Origin: Tamaricihabitans halophyticus
GTDB taxonomy: Bacteria > Actinomycetota > Actinomycetes > Mycobacteriales > Pseudonocardiaceae
Length of the DNA: 64,000 nucleotides
Assembly (NCBI RefSeq): GCF_004340875.1
Contig: NZ_SLXQ01000012.1
Span: 117,356 to 181,355, forward strand
Direction of reading: 5' to 3'
Shown here: positions 34,915-43,530 of the stretch, piece by piece
Layout: each line of letters begins with the position of its first letter
Position numbering within the stretch: position 1 is the first letter of the stretch
Notes under the pieces: model-generated
The model's input: the letters and a program-made list of their open reading frames with translations, nothing else
What the model was told of the DNA's origin: nothing
The model's database searches: none
Translations under genes and position numbers: made by a program

Positions 34915-34947
34915 ACCCCGCAACCGCGTTGTTGAGAGATCTTGCGG

Positions 34948-35733
34948 TTACTGTGCGTGTCCATTCGTATTGACGACGATCACTTCGATACCGCGATCCC
35001 GAAAGTCAGCCGTGCTCGCCGGATCGGCGTCGGCGTCTGTCACCAGCTTCCATCCCGGACCGAACGGCGCGTGCGCGTGAAACGGGCGTTGCCCTAGTTT
35101 CGCCGCATGCACCAGCACGTAAACCTGGTCGGCGCGGCTGGCCATGAGTTCCTTGAGCCTGGTCTGCTGCGAGTCCGCCTCGCAGATGCCGTGTTCGGCG
35201 GTTACCCCGTCCGCGCCGAGGAACACGCGATCGAAGGTCATCCGCTCCAGCGCCGCCTCGGTGAGTGGTCCGACGAAGCCTTGGCTGAGCTGCCGCAGGG
35301 TGCCGCCAAGGCATTCCACTCGTACCTCGGAGGCGTTGGCCAGCTCATGCAGGACGGTCAGCCCCGTCGTCACGACGCGCAGTTCGCGCCGGCCAGCCAG
35401 TTCACGCGCGACCGCGCCCGTGGTGGTGCCGGCGTCCAGCAGGACCGTCTCCCGCGCGCCGATCTGCGCTGCTGCCCATACGCCGATCGCGCGCTTCGCC
35501 GCGAAGGCTTCGGTGCTGCGTTGCCGCAGCGAGGCCTCCTGCTGTGCGTCAACAGCCATCGCGCCACCGTAGGTGCGCGCCAGTTGCCCGGTCGATTCGA
35601 GCTGGGCGAGGTCACGGCGGATCGTGGATGCGGTGACGCCGAACGCGCGGGACAGCTCCGTCACGCTGGTTAGCCCGGATGTATTGGCCAGCCGCAGGAT
35701 GTCGGCGCGGCGGTCCCGCGCTGGACGGGGCAT
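34948..35733 (-). CDS. DeoR-family repressor of the acid-sugar operon
   Basis: DeoR-type regulator of 261 residues. The N-terminal HTH reads SVTELSRAFGVTASTIRRDL with RTYGGAMAV after it; the sensor domain has VLLDAGTTTGAVARELA, VVTTGL and FLGADGVTAEHGI, the phosphosugar-binding pattern. ATG at 35733 has a GGAGGAGACG site; the longer frame to 35853 overlaps pdxA2 and is not supported. Third gene of an operon with a DUF1537 kinase and PdxA2 (17-base gap), probably repressing it and the divergent arm until a sugar-acid phosphate appears. Confidence 0.9.
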   Translation of the reverse strand: MPRPARDRRADILRLANTSGLTSVTELSRAFGVTASTIRRDLAQLESTGQLARTYGGAMAVDAQQEASLRQRSTEAFAAKRAIGVWAAAQIGARETVLLDAGTTTGAVARELAGRRELRVVTTGLTVLHELANASEVRVECLGGTLRQLSQGFVGPLTEAALERMTFDRVFLGADGVTAEHGICEADSQQTRLKELMASRADQVYVLVHAAKLGQRPFHAHAPFGPGWKLVTDADADPASTADFRDRGIEVIVVNTNGHAQ

Positions 35734-35749
35734 CGTCTCCTCCGGCTGG

Positions 35750-36751
35750 TCAGGCGTTAGTCGAAAGCTTGGCCGCTTGGCGGATGGCCTCGACCATGCT
35801 AGCCGCCGTGGCGCGCCCGGTACCCGCGATATCGAACGCCGTGCCGTGGTCAACTGAAGTACGGATGACCGGTAGGCCCACGGTGACGTTCACACCGGTT
35901 TCGATGCCAAGCATCTTTACCGGTCCATGGCCCTGGTCGTGGTACATCGCCACGATCAGGTCGTACTCGCCCCGGTTAGCCAGGTAGAACGCGGTGTCGG
36001 CAGGTAGTGGCCCCCGCGCGTCAATCCCGTCGGCGCACAGCTTCCGCACCGCCGGCACGATCTTCTCGTCCTCCTCGCCGTAGCCGAACAAGCCGTTCTC
36101 CCCCGCGTGCGGGTTGATCCCGCAGACGCCGATCCGTGGTCGCGCGATACCCGAATCCCGGATGGTCTGTTCACCACGGCGCACCGTGCGCTCGACGAGA
36201 CCGGGCTCGATCATGGCGACCGCGTCTAACAGTCCAATGTGGGTTGTCACGTGGATGACATTGACCGTTGGCGTGGACAGCATCATCGACACCTCTTCGG
36301 TGCCGGTGAGATGTGCAAGCAGCTCGGTGTGCCCAGGAAAGGTGTGCCCTGCCGCATGCAACGCTTCCTTGTTCAGCGGTGCGGTGCAGATCCCGTGCAC
36401 TCTTCCACTGCTGGCGAGTTCGCTGGCTGTGCGCACGTACTGGTACGCGGCCTCGCCTGCGACCGTGGAAACCGCTCCCCACGGTAGATCCGCCGGCAGC
36501 AGGTCCAGATCCAGCACATTGATCCGGTCCGGCAGGAATGTGGCGTCTTCAACCGAAGCTATGGGTTCGATCTTCGGGTGCACGCCGAGAATTTCCGCCG
36601 CCTGCCGCAGCCGGACGGCGTCGCCGACCACGATCGGCCGGCACCGCGACGTCGTCGCCTCATCGGCAAGCGCGCCGATGATGACTTCGGGGCCAATGCC
36701 CGCGCCATCGCCCATTGTCAGGGCGATCAGGGGGGTGGGCGTGCTGCTCAC
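35750..36751 (-). CDS. pdxA2: PdxA2-type 4-phospho-threonate/erythronate dehydrogenase
   Basis: NAD-dependent oxidative decarboxylase, 333 residues, of the PdxA family. TMGDGAGIGPEVI at the N-terminus, and the three metal-binding His segments TFPGHTE, INPHAGENG and MYHDQGHGP, are intact. Housekeeping PdxA makes vitamin B6, but pairing with a DUF1537 kinase (4-base gap) is the known signature of PdxA2, which converts 4-phospho-D-threonate (or the erythronate isomer) to dihydroxyacetone phosphate and CO2. The exact stereoisomer cannot be read from sequence. Confidence 0.92.
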   Translation of the reverse strand: MSSTPTPLIALTMGDGAGIGPEVIIGALADEATTSRCRPIVVGDAVRLRQAAEILGVHPKIEPIASVEDATFLPDRINVLDLDLLPADLPWGAVSTVAGEAAYQYVRTASELASSGRVHGICTAPLNKEALHAAGHTFPGHTELLAHLTGTEEVSMMLSTPTVNVIHVTTHIGLLDAVAMIEPGLVERTVRRGEQTIRDSGIARPRIGVCGINPHAGENGLFGYGEEDEKIVPAVRKLCADGIDARGPLPADTAFYLANRGEYDLIVAMYHDQGHGPVKMLGIETGVNVTVGLPVIRTSVDHGTAFDIAGTGRATAASMVEAIRQAAKLSTNA

Positions 36752-36755
36752 TATG

Positions 36756-37988
36756 TCAACCTTCCGTCTGCTTCGGTGTGGGCCTCAGGTGCGCGACGAT
36801 CTGGACCAGGCTGTTGGCGTCGCCGAAACTGCCGGGGCGAGTGATCACGGAGGTGCCGTCCGGTGCCCGGCTGTGTACTGCCCCGTGGTGGACCTGGGTG
36901 ATGGGTGTGAGACTGCGGATCGTCAGGCTGTCCAACACCTGGCGGGCCGTCTCGCCGCCGGTCAGCACGAGATCCACCGGTTGGCTGGCGCTGCGAACGG
37001 CCGTGGCGACCGTCGTGGCAAGCCCGCGTACCAGCGCGTTCGCCGTCGACGGATCGATCGGACCGGGCGCGTCAATCGTCAGCACCGTCGGGCCGGCTAG
37101 CAGTGCCGCGCGGATCCGGTCGGCGTCGTGCGTCCTGGACTCCCCGGTGATGAGGGTCGTCGCGGCGCAGGCGATCGGTTGCACTCCGGTAGCGACAAGC
37201 GCGCGTACTTGCTTGGCCGCGCCCGGATCGGCGGTACCGACCACGATGAGCAGCTGATGATTGGGACTCGCCAGGTGTTCGCCGGCCCGACTGGATCGGC
37301 GCAGCGCGCGGCCGAGCGCGGCCGCGAGGCCACCCGAGCCGATCAGCCGTACCTCGGATAGCTCTCGTGCTGCTCGTGCGATCAGGTCCAGATCGGTATC
37401 GGTCACACCGTCGCAGACCGCGATCCTGCCGGATCCGGTGAGTTCGGCGAGTACTCCGGTCAGCCCGGCCGACCGGATCGTTTCCAGTTGCACTCCGGTC
37501 ACCGGCAACTCGTCAAGTACCCCGGTGATCGTCGCTGGCGGTGCGCTTGCTTCGGCACGCCAGGAATCCGTCTGGTGCAGCGGCACACCATGGACGAGGG
37601 GGACGCCAGTACGAACGGTGCGTCCGGCAACTGGCAGCGTTGGCGCCAGGATGGTGGGCCGGTCGCGAGCTGCGTCCACGATAGCCGCGATGTTTCCACG
37701 CAGGAGCGAATCGATCTTGAGGAATACCGCGGCGTAGCGGCCGGCCTCAGCTGCTAACACGCGACTGGTCCGGTTGGCGGCTTCGGTACTCGACAGGTGG
37801 CGTGAGTTCAGATCTACCACTCGCACGCTGTGCGCGCTGTGCGCAGTGTCGTATCCGGACCGCCAGTCGAGGTCAATCCGTGCGCTGTCCGAGCTGTCCG
37901 CTGCCGGCAGCAGAGCGGCAGCTGTTTCCGCCGCACCAGAAAGATCATCGGCAAGCGCGAAGATCCCGGTAGGACACTGGGTGCGCAC
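36756..37988 (-). CDS. Four-carbon acid sugar kinase (DUF1537, DtnK/OtnK-like)
   Basis: ATP-dependent kinase of 410 residues for a four-carbon acid sugar such as threonate or erythronate. N-terminal substrate domain: FALADDLSGAAETA (the DDxxGA motif) and FLKIDSLLRGN; C-terminal nucleotide domain: VVGTADPGAAKQVRAL and LVLTGGETARQVLDSL. GTG at 37988 has AAAGGAT upstream; earlier in-frame ATG at 38054 would lie inside the operator. First gene of the left arm of the acid-sugar locus, followed by pdxA2 and deoR. Its product should feed PdxA2. Confidence 0.9.
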   Translation of the reverse strand: MRTQCPTGIFALADDLSGAAETAAALLPAADSSDSARIDLDWRSGYDTAHSAHSVRVVDLNSRHLSSTEAANRTSRVLAAEAGRYAAVFLKIDSLLRGNIAAIVDAARDRPTILAPTLPVAGRTVRTGVPLVHGVPLHQTDSWRAEASAPPATITGVLDELPVTGVQLETIRSAGLTGVLAELTGSGRIAVCDGVTDTDLDLIARAARELSEVRLIGSGGLAAALGRALRRSSRAGEHLASPNHQLLIVVGTADPGAAKQVRALVATGVQPIACAATTLITGESRTHDADRIRAALLAGPTVLTIDAPGPIDPSTANALVRGLATTVATAVRSASQPVDLVLTGGETARQVLDSLTIRSLTPITQVHHGAVHSRAPDGTSVITRPGSFGDANSLVQIVAHLRPTPKQTEG

Positions 37989-38034
37989 ACACGATCCTTT
38001 CTGGAAACCACTGACTGCGCGAATCACGCTATAG

Positions 38035-38057
38035 CTATTGCGCGAAACGCGCAATAG
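38035..38057. promoter_or_regulatory. DeoR operator: 10-3-10 perfect inverted repeat
   Basis: Arm CTATTGCGCG (38035-38044), spacer AAA, arm CGCGCAATAG (38048-38057). A related partial copy, TGCGCGAATCACGC, lies at about 38015-38029, giving repeated TTCGCGCA words on the minus strand, as DeoR proteins often recognise. It is 47 bases upstream of the kinase start and between the two divergent arms, so it can control both. Confidence 0.75.
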
Positions 38058-38177
38058 TGCCAGGGTGGCTGTCGAACGTGCGCTGGGTCGGCCGCTGGAG
38101 CTCCCTCGTGTCGCAGCCCCTGTGCCGAAGTCCCGGCGTTCACGTCAGCGTCGCTGCCCCGTGTCGAAGGAGTCACC

Positions 38178-39164
38178 ATGGCCAATCTCGCGGAACACGA
38201 GCTACCCGGAGTGGGCAATCGCCTTTCGCCCCTCGTGCTCGGCACGATGACCTTCGGTGACACGGTTTCGGCCGAAGGCGCGGCCCAGATGCTCGATACC
38301 GCGCTGGATGCCGGGATCACCGCGGTGGACACCGCGAACGGTTATGCCGGGGGTGCCGCGGAGGAGATGCTTGGTTCGCTGCTCCCCAGCCGCCGCGACC
38401 GCATGGTGCTCGCGAGCAAGGCAGGCATTCCGCATCCAGACGCGGGCGAGCACGCGCCGCTTTCCGCGCCAGGCTTACGGGCCAGCGTGACTGGCAGCCT
38501 GCGGCGTCTCGGCGTGGACCGGATCGATCTGTTCTATCTGCACCAGCCGGATCGAACGACACCGCTTGCGGAGACGCTTGGGACGATTGCCGAGCTGGTA
38601 ACCGAAGGAAAGATCGGCGCGCTCGGGGTGTCCAACTTCGCCGCATGGCAGATCGCGGATATCAACAGGATCGCCGGGGAAACCGGTGCGCCTCGCCCGG
38701 TCGTGGCACAACAGCTGCACAATCTGCTCGCACGCCGAATCGAGGACGAGTACAGCGAGTTCGCGACGACTACCGGCCTGTTGACCATGGTCTACAACCC
38801 GCTTGCCGGCGGGTTGCTTACCGGTCGGCACAGCTATCAGCGCACACCGGAGTCGGGCCGGTTCGCCGATTCCAGGGTGGCCGAGATGTATCGCAAGCGG
38901 TACTGGGACGAGCGGTTGTTCGCGGCGGTGGATGAGCTCACCGAGATCGCAGCTGGTGCGGGAATTCCACTGGCGGAGCTGTCGCTTCGCTGGCTGCTCA
39001 GTCGCAAGTCGACGAGCGCGATCCTGCTTGGCGGTTCGCGAATCGAGCAGCTGTCGACGAACATCGCCGCCCTCGCCGCCGGGCCACTGCCGGTCGATGT
39101 GGTGACGGCCTGCGATGCGGTTGGCGATTCTTTGCGGGGGCCGATGCCCGCGTACAACCGCTGA
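38178..39164 (+). CDS. Aldo/keto reductase
   Basis: NADPH-dependent (beta/alpha)8 oxidoreductase of 328 residues. The catalytic tetrad is seen as Asp and Tyr in AVDTANGYAGG, Lys in LASKAG and His in FYLHQPD. The C-terminal cofactor region has LLGGSRIEQLSTNI. It opens the right arm of the acid-sugar locus with a strong AAGGAG site, and could interconvert a sugar or hydroxy-aldehyde such as the aldehyde released by the downstream aldolase (inference). Confidence 0.92.
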   Translation: MANLAEHELPGVGNRLSPLVLGTMTFGDTVSAEGAAQMLDTALDAGITAVDTANGYAGGAAEEMLGSLLPSRRDRMVLASKAGIPHPDAGEHAPLSAPGLRASVTGSLRRLGVDRIDLFYLHQPDRTTPLAETLGTIAELVTEGKIGALGVSNFAAWQIADINRIAGETGAPRPVVAQQLHNLLARRIEDEYSEFATTTGLLTMVYNPLAGGLLTGRHSYQRTPESGRFADSRVAEMYRKRYWDERLFAAVDELTEIAAGAGIPLAELSLRWLLSRKSTSAILLGGSRIEQLSTNIAALAAGPLPVDVVTACDAVGDSLRGPMPAYNR

Positions 39165-39189
39165 ACAACATCGAGGCGAAGGAGTCACC

Positions 39190-39951
39190 GTGGCCAGCGC
39201 CGAGTTCGCAAGGAAACTGCGTGATCGAGAAAAGCTCGTCGGCTATTGGGTGGTACTGGATGCGCCGATCGCCACCGAGCGCATCGCGCGGGTCGGCTAC
39301 GACTACGTCGCGGTGGATGTTCAGCACGGTCTGCTCGGCTACTCCGGGATGTTGGGCGCGATGCTGGCCATCGACGCGGGGGGAACCTCGGCGGGCCTCG
39401 TCCGGGTGGAAGCGAACGAGGCTAGCGCGATTGGCCGGGCGCTGGACGCCGGTGCCACGGGTGTGATCGTGCCGTTGATCGACACCGCCACGGACGCGGC
39501 AGCAGCGGTATCCGCGACGCGCTATCCACCTATGGGACGCCGCTCGTACGGTCCAATGCGTTCCGGTCTGCGGATCGGTCCCCGGCCAGCCGAGGCTGAC
39601 GACCAGACCGTGGTGATCGCGATGATCGAGACGCCACAGGGCCTGGCGAACGTGCGCGAGATCTGCGCGACCGAAGGGCTCGATGGTGTCTACGTTGGAC
39701 CATCTGACCTGTGCCTGGCGATCGGCGGCGCGTATCCGGGGGACCCGGCGGTCGCCGAGCGCTTCGAGGAAGCGGTGCGTACCGTCCGTGAAGCGGCGGA
39801 CGAAGCGGGAATCGCCGCCGGTATTCACAATCCGAGCGGTGAGCTCGCCGCTCGCCGGCTGGCCGAGGGCTACACGTTCGCCACGGTCGCCTCGGACCTC
39901 GTGCATCTGGAGCAAACCGCGACGGCGCACCTGAAGGACGCTACGTCGTGA
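39190..39951 (+). CDS. HpcH/HpaI-family 2-keto-3-deoxy acid aldolase
   Basis: Class II (metal-dependent) aldolase, 253 residues, that splits 2-keto-3-deoxy sugar acids to pyruvate plus an aldehyde. Motifs: general-base region AVDVQHGLLGY, Arg in VRVEAN, and metal ligands Glu in MIETPQGL and Asp in VGPSDL. The GTG start uses the same CGAAGGAGTCACC leader as the preceding reductase gene. The enolase-superfamily dehydratase downstream would make its substrate. RhmA-like or HpaI-like specificity cannot be decided. It overlaps the next gene by 4 bases. Confidence 0.92.
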   Translation: MASAEFARKLRDREKLVGYWVVLDAPIATERIARVGYDYVAVDVQHGLLGYSGMLGAMLAIDAGGTSAGLVRVEANEASAIGRALDAGATGVIVPLIDTATDAAAAVSATRYPPMGRRSYGPMRSGLRIGPRPAEADDQTVVIAMIETPQGLANVREICATEGLDGVYVGPSDLCLAIGGAYPGDPAVAERFEEAVRTVREAADEAGIAAGIHNPSGELAARRLAEGYTFATVASDLVHLEQTATAHLKDATS

Positions 39952-41114
39952 ACGGTATCGCCGCCGATGGAGTGCTTCGTGCCGCACCAGGGGACCCTCA
40001 GCGCCAGGAGGCCTTCCTCGCCGCGCCGACGGATCAGGCACATGCGGCGAACCTGATGTCGCTACCCGGCGGCGATCTCGGCTGTGTCTGGTTCGGCGGT
40101 ACCCAGGAGGGGCTATCGGATATCAACGTCTGGTTCGCTCGGCTCGGTTCGGCGGGTGCCTGGTCCAAGCCGGTGGCCTTGTCGGCCGATCCAGCGCGCT
40201 CTGAACAGAATCCGATCTTGTTCCGCACACCAGCGGGCGAGCTGTGGTTGCTGTACACCGCGCAACACGCGGGTAACCAGGACACCGCGCAAGTGCGGCT
40301 ACGGGTATCCATCGATAACGGGTACAGCTGGGATGCGCCGCGCACTCTGGTGCCTGCCGCTGATACCGGTGGCGTCTTCGTCCGGCAGCCGCCGGTAGTG
40401 CTGGGTACCGGTCGCTGGGTGTTGCCGGTGTTTCGCTGTGTACGCCCGAGTTCCGGTAGCTGGCGCGGCGACCACGACACCAGCGCGGTACTCGTCTCCG
40501 ATGACCGGGGTAGCACCTGGCAGCACCACGAAGTACCGAGCAGCACCGGGTGCGTGCATATGAACATCCTGGCGCTCGCCGACAGCACCCTGCTCGCACT
40601 GTTCCGGCGCCGTCAGGCCGACTCCATCCATGCGAGCTGGTCCGCGGACGGCGTGCGATGGAGCGAGCCGAGACCGACCGAGTTGCCGAACAACAACTCG
40701 TCGATCCAGGCGACAGTGCTTCGGGACGGCAGGCTGGCGCTCGTCTACAACGCCAGCAGCGCGCGAGACGCCACGGCGCGGCGGACGTCCCTTTACGACG
40801 AGATAAGCGACGAAGGACTGGTCGATCGTTCGGAGGCTGTCGAGCAGCCGCCGGGAACCGCCTTCTGGGGTGCGCCACGCGCACCAATCACGCTCGCGCT
40901 GTCCGCGGACCATGGGCAGAGTTGGTATCCCCGTCGCAACCTCGAGACCGGGGACGGGTACTGCCTCACGAACAACTCGCGAGATGGATTGAACCGCGAG
41001 CTTTCCTACCCTTCGATCACGCAGGGCGCGGACGGCGCGCTGCATATCGCCTACACCTACTTCCGGCGCGCCATCAAGTACGTCCGCGTTCTCCCGGATT
41101 GGGCTGGCTGGTAA
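39948..41114 (+). CDS. Sialidase-fold (BNR-repeat) protein
   Basis: A 388-residue predicted six-bladed beta-propeller of the sialidase/BNR_2 type. Asp-box-like segments are seen: SIDNGYSWDAPRTL, VSDDRGSTWQHHEV, SADGVRWSEPRP and SADHGQSWYPRRNL. There is no signal peptide, so it is probably cytoplasmic, unlike most sialidases. It may be a glycoside or uronic-type hydrolase, isomerase or lyase acting on an imported sugar derivative. It is coupled by a 4-base overlap to the aldolase, which places it firmly in the pathway. Catalytic residues cannot be assigned with certainty. Confidence 0.82.
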   Translation: MNGIAADGVLRAAPGDPQRQEAFLAAPTDQAHAANLMSLPGGDLGCVWFGGTQEGLSDINVWFARLGSAGAWSKPVALSADPARSEQNPILFRTPAGELWLLYTAQHAGNQDTAQVRLRVSIDNGYSWDAPRTLVPAADTGGVFVRQPPVVLGTGRWVLPVFRCVRPSSGSWRGDHDTSAVLVSDDRGSTWQHHEVPSSTGCVHMNILALADSTLLALFRRRQADSIHASWSADGVRWSEPRPTELPNNNSSIQATVLRDGRLALVYNASSARDATARRTSLYDEISDEGLVDRSEAVEQPPGTAFWGAPRAPITLALSADHGQSWYPRRNLETGDGYCLTNNSRDGLNRELSYPSITQGADGALHIAYTYFRRAIKYVRVLPDWAGW

Positions 41115-41139
41115 TCATCGCCATCGCATTGGAGCTGGC

Positions 41140-42528
41140 ATGCATAACACACCAGAGGAAAAGGGCGCACCGGTAGTTGGTTCCGGGGCGTCCAGTGGCC
41201 CACCGAACAACCTGGCCGGATACATCAAGAGCATGGGGCCGGGAATCGTCGTCGTGATGTCCTGGCTGGGCACCGGTGACTTCATCAGCGCTTCGGTATC
41301 TGGTTCGACCTTCGGCTACGCGCTGCTTTGGACGTTGCTGATCGCGGTCTTCTCCCGATACTTCATTGTCTCCGCGATGTCGAAGTACCAGCTCTGCAAC
41401 GCGGTCGGCGACGAGACGATCCTGGACGGATACGGGCGGGTTTGGAAAGGCTTCCCGATGTATCTCGGGATCACCACCTGTGTCCTTGGGTTCGTCTACG
41501 TCTCGTTCCTGCTGCTGGCCGCGGGAACCGCGCTGGATCAGCTGTTCCGCAACGTCATTTCCCTGGGTGGCTGGGGGATCCCGTTCTGGGCAGTGGTCAC
41601 TATCGTGGCGGCATTCTGGCTTGCCTCGCGCCGAAGAGGTCACTTTCGCGGACTGGAGATCGTCGCGCAGATCACCATGGCGGTGTTGGTGCTCTGCTTC
41701 CTCACCGCGCTCATCGGTACTGGGCTGGACTTCAGCAAACTACTCGGCGGGCTCGCTTTTGACCTGCCTCCTGGTGAGGCCGGCTACATCACCGCGATCA
41801 GCACCGCGGTCGGGCTGATTGGCGCGGTTGGTGGTTCCGCGGCGAACCTGCTCTACCCGTACCTGATGCACGAGAAGGGCTGGCGCGGGAAGGAGTATCG
41901 CAAACTTCAGCGTGCCGATCTGCAGTTCGGCACGCTGGTGATGTTCGGGCTGGTGCTCGCGGTATGGGTCGTAGCGGCGGAAACGCTACACGGTTCGGGT
42001 CAGGGTGTGGACTCGGAAGCTGGCCTTGCCCGCATGATGGAGGAAGCCATCGGGCCGGCGGGACCGCCTATCATGTGGTGCGCGATCTTCTTCACTGTCT
42101 TCAACAACATCGTGACTCAGCCGCGCGTGTTCGTGCGGATGTTCGTGGAATCGATCTACAAGTCACGTCCGGAGCGTGCGGAACGGATCAGGGCGAGGCG
42201 GGGTGTCAGCGGACTGTCCGAAAAGGAGACATTCTCCTATGATCCGATTTTCTGGACGATCCTGACCGTGATCATGACGGTGCCGATCATCTTCTCGATG
42301 CCGGGAATGCCAGGCATTGTGGTGGTAACCCTACTTGGCAACTCGTTCAACGTGCTGACCGTGCCTGCGATCATCGTCGGCCTGATCGTCATGACCAGCA
42401 GGAAGGATCTGATGTCCACCGGGTATGTCAACAAGTGGTGGGAAACCGCGATTCTCGGTCTGATCGGGGCAGTCGGGCTGTGGGCGACCTATGAGCTCGT
42501 CGGCAGCATCTTCACAGCACTTTTCTAG
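41140..42528 (+). CDS. Nramp-fold permease 1 with non-canonical TM1 motif
   Basis: Membrane protein of 462 residues, about 11 spans, aligned with the Nramp family by MGPGIVVVMSW and GSTFGYALLW in TM1. The metal-binding DPGN motif is replaced by GTGD, and the TM6 MPH motif region reads GSAANLLYPYLM. Canonical Mn/Fe binding is therefore unlikely. It sits between sugar-acid enzymes and has a paralogue 3 kb downstream with the same kind of change, so it more likely imports the sugar acid or a related organic compound (inference). A database search would probably label it a divalent metal transporter. Confidence 0.85.
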   Translation: MHNTPEEKGAPVVGSGASSGPPNNLAGYIKSMGPGIVVVMSWLGTGDFISASVSGSTFGYALLWTLLIAVFSRYFIVSAMSKYQLCNAVGDETILDGYGRVWKGFPMYLGITTCVLGFVYVSFLLLAAGTALDQLFRNVISLGGWGIPFWAVVTIVAAFWLASRRRGHFRGLEIVAQITMAVLVLCFLTALIGTGLDFSKLLGGLAFDLPPGEAGYITAISTAVGLIGAVGGSAANLLYPYLMHEKGWRGKEYRKLQRADLQFGTLVMFGLVLAVWVVAAETLHGSGQGVDSEAGLARMMEEAIGPAGPPIMWCAIFFTVFNNIVTQPRVFVRMFVESIYKSRPERAERIRARRGVSGLSEKETFSYDPIFWTILTVIMTVPIIFSMPGMPGIVVVTLLGNSFNVLTVPAIIVGLIVMTSRKDLMSTGYVNKWWETAILGLIGAVGLWATYELVGSIFTALF

Positions 42529-42558
42529 AAGCCCGTCCAGCGCATTTCGAGGAGCCGA

Positions 42559-43506
42559 ATGACCCGCATGCTGATCAGCACGCCGACCTTTGGGCGTTAT
42601 GCGATCGAACCATGGCGCCTGTTGGCGGATGCTGGCATCGAAACGGAACAGCCGAGCACCGAGGCCGCGCTGCCGAGGGCTGAGCTATTGACGAGAGTGG
42701 GTACCGCGGACGCGCTTATCGTCGGGTTGGACGACATCGATCGGACCGTGTTCGAAGCAGCCGCGCCGCGGCTCAAGGTGGTCGCGAAGCATGGGGTTGG
42801 CTACGACAACATCGATCTCGACGCGGCGACCGAACACGATGTGCGTGTTGTCTATGCACCGGGAAGCAATTCCCGTGCGGTAGCAGAACTCACCTTTGGT
42901 CTGTTGCTCGATGTCGCGCGGGGTATTTCGGCGAGTGATGGGGCGATCAGGGAAGGCGGCTGGCCCAAGACGTTCGGTTTCGAACTGGCCGGGCGACGAC
43001 TCGGCATCATCGGGTTTGGTCGGATAGGACGGTTGGTTGCCGAGCTCGGAATGGCCTTCGGGATGGACGTCTGTGCGTACGATCCGATCGTACCGGGGCA
43101 CGAGTTTGGTCAGGTCCGCGGCGTGAGTCTGGATGACGCGACCCTTGACGTGGATGTGGTTAGCCTGCATCTGCCAGCGACAGCCGGGCAACCGGCGGTC
43201 CTTGACCGCGATCGGCTCGCCGCCATGCGTCGCGGAGCGATCGTGCTCAACACCGCTCGCGGCGGCCTGGTTGACGAGGCGGCCGTCGCCGATCTGGTGC
43301 ACAGCGGGCACTTGGCTGGCGCCGGACTCGATGCTTTCGCTGTTGAACCGCTTGCCGAAAGCTCGCTGCGCGCCGCTCCGAACGTGGTGCTTACCCCGCA
43401 TATTGGTGCGTGCAGCCAGGAAGCCAATCGAGTGATGGGCGTCGCGGTTGTCGAAGACGTGCTCCGGGTGCTGCGCCGCGAAGCACCACGGAACCCGGCC
43501 AACTGA
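42559..43506 (+). CDS. D-isomer-specific 2-hydroxyacid dehydrogenase
   Basis: NAD(P)-dependent dehydrogenase of 315 residues, similar to phosphoglycerate and glyoxylate/hydroxypyruvate reductases. Rossmann motif IIGFGRIGRLVAELG; catalytic Arg in TARGGLVDE, Glu in AFAVEPLAE region and His in LTPHIGACS. A CGAGGAG site precedes the ATG. Within the locus it could oxidise or reduce a C2-C6 hydroxy acid intermediate (inference). Confidence 0.92.
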   Translation: MTRMLISTPTFGRYAIEPWRLLADAGIETEQPSTEAALPRAELLTRVGTADALIVGLDDIDRTVFEAAAPRLKVVAKHGVGYDNIDLDAATEHDVRVVYAPGSNSRAVAELTFGLLLDVARGISASDGAIREGGWPKTFGFELAGRRLGIIGFGRIGRLVAELGMAFGMDVCAYDPIVPGHEFGQVRGVSLDDATLDVDVVSLHLPATAGQPAVLDRDRLAAMRRGAIVLNTARGGLVDEAAVADLVHSGHLAGAGLDAFAVEPLAESSLRAAPNVVLTPHIGACSQEANRVMGVAVVEDVLRVLRREAPRNPAN

Positions 43507-43530
43507 ACCGACTACTCCTCGGAGGTCCAC

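Noticed and set aside
34915..34947. AACCGC/GCGGTT arms between convergent tetR and deoR as a terminator
   Set aside because: Only a 6-bp stem with a 16-base loop; too weak to call.
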